Shown here one piece after another: positions 58,923-64,000 of a DNA stretch of 64,000 bases; the first letter of the stretch is position 1; the number at the start of each line of letters is the position of its first letter. The stretch is from assembly GCF_009870125.1 (NCBI RefSeq), contig NC_046680.1, positions 13,101,501-13,165,500 on the forward strand, given 5' to 3'. Origin of the DNA: Drosophila pseudoobscura (lineage: Eukaryota; Arthropoda; Insecta; Diptera; Drosophilidae). Both the position numbers and the translations under genes were made by a program. The notes below the pieces were generated by a model, which searched no databases, was not told the DNA's origin, and worked only from the letters and a program-made list of their open reading frames with translations.

Positions 58923-59857
58923 CGTTTCGGTTACTAATGGCCTGTTTTTGCAGGTGCTGCTTTTTGTATTTTTCGTTATTGGTTTTTAGTTTCACTTAAA
59001 GCGGGGGCTTTTCTTCATAACTTTCACTGTACTTCCTCACGTGGTACATGCATGTCCTGTGACGAGTGTCACGTGGCAACAACTGCTGGGGCTGGGCGTT
59101 CGGCAAAGCAACTGCAACGGGAACTGGAATCGGGACCCCAGTCGTCGGCTTTTCGCTTTCTCTAGACACACACACACACGTGTACTCTTGCACATGCAGA
59201 AGTCCCTCTGTGTGTGCGTGTGTGTGTGGAGGGTTCTTTTCCCACTTTTCGTCTGAATGGGGGCCACATGCAATTACAGGGTGAATCATGCGAAAAAGGT
59301 ATTTATATTCATGAATGGGGAATGGGGATGTGTGCACCCTATAGGCATGTATCTTGGATGAAATCTTGACACAATACATTTCTTGATCAAATTCTTTTGT
59401 TTTGTTTGTCAACATTTCCCCGACGTCATCTCGCACGCGACATGACTCAGCATACCCGCGGAGGCAGAGATGCTTTAAATAGTTTGAAAGCTCATTTAGC
59501 TGCCAAAAGTATTTTCATATTGGCCACGTCAAATCAGCCATCTCAACAGGTAGAAAATTATGAAAATCTCCTGATATACATGTATATGTATATATGTATG
59601 TATTTATGAATATATGTACACCCACATATGCATACAATATAGCAATTTTAGGGCGTATATTCTGGCATTTTCTATTAAATCATTTTGTTGTTTCATTTGG
59701 CACATCTGGAAAACACTTTCCAGGGCCAAATGTGTGTGTGGGCTGAATGATGTAGTCTAGTATCGTTTAGATAGAAAGTAATACCTACAAAATATAACAA
59801 AATCCGGCAAACAAACATAAACTGCGCCTGTGATGTGATTCATATTTGGTTTGCCCT
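58923..59857. other. intergenic, upstream of l(2)efl
   Basis: No gene seen. Simple repeats (CA near 59166, TATG near 59580-59630) are present. Confidence 0.6.
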
Positions 59858-59958
59858 AGAAAATTCCGTTCTTAACTAAGTTGTTATAGAATATTCCACA
59901 GGTCATCGTCATAGACGGGCGTCAGTGTCTCCCACGACAAGAAATCTTTGGAATATTC
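59858..59958 (+). promoter_or_regulatory. heat-shock element cluster of l(2)efl
   Basis: Paired GAAnnTTC units occur at 59859-59866 (GAAAATTC), 59889-59896 (GAATATTC) and 59951-59958 (GAATATTC). The last is extended leftward by GAA at 59941 and an imperfect CTT unit, giving a four-unit HSE with one mismatch. They lie 140-240 bp upstream of the TATA box. Confidence 0.7.
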
Positions 59959-60096
59959 GCACAAAACCGATACATGCTTATAAGTGCGGTATACAAGCTC
60001 TGTGTTCTCTATACAGAATGTATGACGCTCGCCTAAAATTAGATGAGAAATAAATTTTCATATTTTTAGCACAGACTGTAAACAGACTGGTGAGGG

Positions 60097-60103
60097 TATA
60101 AAA
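60097..60103 (+). promoter_or_regulatory. TATA box of l(2)efl
   Basis: GGGTATAAAACC, 177 bp before the start codon; initiation is expected near 60128. Confidence 0.75.
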
Positions 60104-60273
60104 CCGAGTGATTTTTGGGAGAGCTCCATCAAAAGTGCTTTAGCGGCGAATCAAGAAAGATCGGGAATACGAAATATATAAAAGAATCAAAGGTACAAAT
60201 CGGAGGATATATAGAGGACTATTTGCGCCATTAGCTTACCGTTCGTATCGTTTCTCCATCTCCATCAACGTAG

Positions 60274-60916
60274 ATGTCCGTTGTGCCCCTAATGTTCCGC
60301 GACTGGTGGGATGAGATTGACTTTCCGATGCGCACATCGCGCCTCTTGGACCAGCATTTCGGCCAGGGGATGAAGCGCGACGATCTGATGTCGTCGGTGT
60401 GGAACTCCCGGCCCACAGTTCTGCGCTCGGGCTACCTGCGTCCCTGGCAGAAGAACAGCCTGCAGAAGCAAGAGTCCGGCTCCACGCTCAACATCGACAA
60501 CGAGAAGTTTGAGGTTATTCTGGATGTGCAGCAGTTCTCCCCCAACGAGATCACCGTGAAGATCGCCGACAAGTTCGTCATCGTCGAGGGCAAGCACGAG
60601 GAGAAGCAGGACGAGCACGGCTATGTGTCTCGCCAGTTTTCCAGGCGCTACCAGCTGCCCAGTGAGTTCGAAGCTCTTTTTCGTTTAGAATCTTCCAGTT
60701 CTAACCAGAATCCCTTTCCTTCCCTTACCTTCCATTGTAGGTGATGTCAATCCAGACAATGTCACCTCCTCCCTCTCCTCGGACGGTCTACTGACCATCA
60801 CTGCCCCCATGAAGAAGCTGCCCCCACCATCGACCGAACGCGTCGTGCAAATCACACAGACTGGTCCCTCCTCAAAGGAGGACAATGCCAAGAAGGTGGA
60901 AACAACAACGACCTAG
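60274..60916 (+). CDS. l(2)efl: lethal(2) essential for life, small heat-shock protein
   Basis: Exons 60274-60661 and 60741-60916 (TAG), joined A|GT, give 187 residues, the length of the D. melanogaster protein. It is an alpha-crystallin-type (Hsp20) chaperone that binds unfolding proteins without ATP. The N-terminal arm MSVVPLMFRDWWDEIDFP is followed by the alpha-crystallin domain (FEVILDVQQFSPNEITVKIADKFVIVEGKHEEKQDEHGYVSRQFSRRY ...), ending with the SSDGLLTITAP motif; the I-x-I-like tail RVVQITQT follows. The intron is 79 bp. A TATA box and several heat-shock elements upstream suggest HSF control, so stress induction is expected. Confidence 0.96.
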
Positions 60917-61185
60917 GCCCCTTAGTTGAGATTTTTATACCAAACCGAGAGTTACAATAGTTAGTAGGTATATATCTATGTATTTGTCCCTATGATATTG
61001 GGCTTTTATTAAAAAAATTACCAATTAAAACGAATGCAAATTTTGTAATTGTAATTGGTGGAAAATTAGGTACCCTATACATACTATAATCTGATTATTT
61101 TCACGCCAAACTACAAATGAGAAAGAGTGTTTTCTATCTCGTATCATCTGCCAAGATTATATTTGCCCATGTATTTATTCATTTA
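60917..61185. other. 3' region between convergent l(2)efl and sulfotransferase
   Basis: AT-rich; no coding similarity. ATTAAAAAAATTACCAATTA near 61009-61027 may include the l(2)efl poly(A) signal. Confidence 0.5.
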
Positions 61186-62306
61186 TCATTTAGGATCATT
61201 TAGTAGCAGAAGCTCATCCAGCGTTACGGCCTTCTCCCCCAGACACCGCTGTATGTAGTGGTTCGCCTTCTCTATCTGCTCGCCGGACAGCTCATCTTTG
61301 TATCCGTTCACCTTGCCACGACGAACGAAACTGCAAGATCGCTTGCTACATCAAATGTCCTACAAATAAATAAGAATCTTTTACTTACTTGTGCTTTTCC
61401 TTGCCGGCATCTTTGTGATTCACTTGCGATATCTCCCACAGATGATTCGTAGTTGGATTTTCTGTACTCAAAAAAATACCAAAAAATAGATGAACTTAAT
61501 TTAAGTGACATACTCACTTTTCATCTCTTCAAAAGACAGATGCTTGAGCAGTTGATCCATTGGCTGATCCACTATGGGTTTGTTCAGAAAGCGACACAGA
61601 TCCTCGACCACAGCTCGGAGATCCTTCTTCATGCGCTCGAAGCTCGTGTAGTACAGCCAGGGCTCATGGCGCAGCTGATAGAACTCGTGGGCGTGTTCGA
61701 TGGCATTTCTGAATGTGGCATCTGTGTCAAGATTCTCTTCGATAAACTGTGCCAAGGTCTTGCCGTAGTTGTGGCCATAGGTCACGCCATGATAGTACCG
61801 AGAGACCAAGGCATCGAGGGGATTCCGAAACACGTACACCACTTTGTGCCGCTTCTGCCACAACTGGGCAGGCAGCAGGGGCAGCGGCAGATGGGACTTG
61901 ATGACCCGCGGCGAGTCAACATCATGGACAGCAAAGACCTTACTATCATCCCCGTGTGCGTTGAAATTAAACCTAGAAATGAATTTGTTTACCATCCATC
62001 TTTTTGTTGGCACGAGTATTTCTAAACTTCTTCTTACTCGACGAATGGACTGCGCAGTTCCAGGTCTTTGGCCAGAGCCGCCTCGAAGTTGCAGTCGTTG
62101 ATCAGCAGCCAGACCAGCTCTTGCATCCAAGTGGTGCCACATTTTGGCAGCGTCACCACCCACACGTCATCGTCTCGCACCTCCAGATCGTGAACGGCAT
62201 CGAGAAAACGCTGAGAGTTGCTTTTGAAGAACAGTTCACGCTTAGACCAGTCTTTGTCGATGAGGCCGGTCGGATAACTCTTAGGCGTGACCCGTTCACT
62301 TTCCAT
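61186..62306 (-). CDS. cytosolic sulfotransferase (SULT family), copy 1
   Basis: Minus-strand exons 62306-62038, 61972-61518, 61461-61389 and 61330-61186 (TGA) give 313 residues, typical for SULTs. The family transfers sulfate from PAPS to small hydroxyl or amine substrates in the cytosol. Motifs: VTLPKCGTTWMQELVW (5'-phosphosulfate loop), VIKSHLP (catalytic His), VYVFRNPLDALVSRYYH (3'-phosphate site), HLSFEEMK, and FVRRGKVNGYKDELS, which replaces the usual RKGxxGDWKNxF. Flies have a few St genes in the same chromosomal region; which one this is cannot be settled here. It is in tandem with the next gene, 485 bp apart, same strand, and shares exon junctions after SPFVE and before FVRRG. Confidence 0.9.
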
Positions 62307-62791
62307 GACGGCAGCTTACTGAGTTTTCAAAACGAAAAAAACGTACATATGTATCTACTCGTATAATAGAGCTACAACTGAGGGAAAGTGTACGCTCTTT
62401 GGGCGCTCGTTCTCTCTGGTTGAACACTAATTCAGCGGCTGATAAGGTTGTTATTGCTGCTGATGTTTATTGCAATGTAATTGGAGTAACCCATGATACG
62501 CTCCTCTCTCTTCAGCAGATAGCAGATAGTGGGCGATAGAGAGTGTCAATCAAGGGACTGGGGCCTCCATTCGGGGGCTGATTAAGGGGCCTTTTATAAA
62601 CAAGAATATGTAAACACTTTACTTCTAGTTGCAGAAGCCCGATACATACCATATACATACTCACACTTACATAGACAGAGGGTATGCCATCATTTATAAA
62701 ACATATATCACCACAGCTTACAGACTATTACACAATGTTATACAATATACGAGTATGTATGTACATTATAGCGAAACGACTAACTAGACGA
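62307..62791. promoter_or_regulatory. spacer between tandem sulfotransferases
   Basis: 485 bp holding the 3' end of copy 2 and the promoter of copy 1. It includes short ACATATGTAT and TACTCGTATA motifs. No ORF of note. Confidence 0.5.
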
Positions 62792-63936
62792 TTACTTGCT
62801 GTAGTTTGCAAAGTCATCCATGTTCAATTTGTAGTCGCGCAGATTGATGTCCGACCAGAGATCGAACTCCCGTATGATGTCAGCGGTGAGCTCATCCTTG
62901 TGGCTGCCAACGACACCGCGACGAACGAATCTGTGCGAAGAAGAACAGCTGGTAAGGATCTTTGCGGATAACTCTCGTTAAGCATTGCAAAATCTCACCT
63001 GAATTCCTCCACTTCGCGGCCGGCGGCCGCCTTCATGCTCTCAAACTCCTTCACATGATTGCAGGCGGGATTGTCGCGCATACTTTCGAAGGACAAGTGC
63101 TGTGTCATCTGCTCCACCTGTTCCCCGGTGATCGGTCGTTGCAGGAACGCTGCCACCTCTCGGATGACGTCGCCCAACTGGGCCTTCATGCGCTCGTAGC
63201 TGGTGAAGAAGATGTGCGGCTCGTGGCGCAGCTGCCAAAAGTCGAGGACATGGGGCCAACAGGGCGTGAAGTTCACATAGCCGTCGATGAAGGAGTGCAT
63301 AAAGTCCGACTTGGTGCCCTGGTAGCCGACCATGCCGCGCCAGTGATGGAAGTACGAGATGGCCGCATCCTTGGGATTGCGGTAGACATAGATGATCTTC
63401 GGCTTTTTCGTCCAGATCTGGCGAGGCAGCAGCCAGGCCGGCAGGTGGGACTTGATTAGACGCGGCGATGGCATGGCATTGGCTGCCTCGATCGTGTCGT
63501 GGGGGACATTGGGCACAACCCCATTGAACCTTAAAGAGGAAGGAAAATACAAATAGGAATTAGTTGCCAGGAGCTCCACTCCAATGCTTTGCACAACTCA
63601 CTCCAGGAAGGGCGATCGAAGGGTCAGATCCACGGTCTTGGCCGTCTCGAAGTCGCACTGGTTCATCACCAGCCAGGTGAGCTCCTGCATCCAGGTGGTG
63701 CCGCATTTGGGAAGCGTCACAATCCACACATCGTCCTCACGTACCTCGAACTCATGGACACGATCGAGCACGGGCTGAAAGGTGTCAGCCAGGCGGCAGA
63801 AGCGATGCTCCCACTGGCCCACCACTGGGACTGTCGGCTCTTGGGTGGAAAAGATCGAGGAGTAGCCGCCACTGATGGCCAGCTTGTCGATCTGCTCGAA
63901 GGGCACGCTCTTGGCAAAGAAGCTCGACTGCGGCAT
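62792..63936 (-). CDS. cytosolic sulfotransferase (SULT family), copy 2
   Basis: Minus-strand exons 63936-63602, 63529-62999 and 62930-62792 (TAA) give 334 residues. Motifs: VTLPKCGTTWMQELTW (PAPS 5' loop), LIKSHLPAWLLP (catalytic His), IYVYRNPKDAAISYFHHW (3'-phosphate site), HIFFTSYERMK, HLSFESMRDNPACN, and RFVRRGVVGSHKDELT. It has a longer N-terminus than copy 1 and one intron fewer; the junction that splits copy 1 after FEEMK is absent here. The shared junctions and 3' motif variant show the two arose by tandem duplication. Substrate unknown. The start Met (MPQSSFFAKSVPF) is the first in the exon. Confidence 0.9.
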
Positions 63937-64000
63937 GGCGATAGTCCCGTATACGGCTTAAACGATCGATCGAACTGAACGTCTCGGCAGTTGGGGCCGT

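Noticed and set aside
59041-59436. Overlapping ORFs on both strands near 59 kb
   Set aside because: Driven by CA/TG repeats, with no family similarity and no start context.
1-64000. tRNA, rRNA or snRNA genes
   Set aside because: I looked for B-box-like and cloverleaf patterns by eye and saw none; a covariance-model scan was not possible.

Overview
This window is nuclear DNA from a Drosophila species. It carries intron-containing insect genes whose products match the known proteins of the melanogaster 59F-60A region (Muller element C) almost residue for residue at conserved sites: egl, Sesn, l(2)not with nested Tid, l(2)dtl, mRpL43, angel, Pal2 and l(2)efl. Splice sites, short 60-90 bp introns and abundant microsatellites also fit a fly genome. 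The amount of simple sequence and the ACATATGTATGT-type repeats suggest the obscura group, but that is inference only.

Layout. 1-7543: 3' part of egalitarian (+), with the first coding exon apparently outside the window. 7544-11563: convergent intergenic region. 11564-23000 (-): Sestrin, eight coding exons spread over 11 kb with two long introns and 5' sequence reaching further right. 25618-26619 (+): an intronless purine nucleoside phosphorylase paralogue that has lost key catalytic residues and may lie inside the Sesn 5' intron. 26620-36502: about 10 kb with no recognisable gene. 36503-40346 (+): l(2)not (ALG3 mannosyltransferase), whose intron holds Tid (DnaJ co-chaperone, -). 40604-43283 (-): l(2)dtl (Cdt2). 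45362-45994 (+): a TNFAIP8 family gene (sigmar). 47163-47846 (-): mRpL43. 48379-55207 (+): a large anillin-homology/PH gene whose fourth-to-fifth coding exon intron holds angel (-). 56118-57689 (-): Pal2. 58349-58922 (-): a small secreted cysteine-rich protein. 60274-60916 (+): l(2)efl with heat-shock elements upstream. 61186-62306 and 62792-63936 (-): two tandem cytosolic sulfotransferases.

The genes are mostly unrelated in function. The striking themes are architectural: genes nested on the opposite strand inside introns, convergent and divergent pairs with short spacing, and short introns that keep the reading frame open. All exon borders below were read by hand from GT/AG signals, frame continuity and similarity to known families; none was checked against transcripts.
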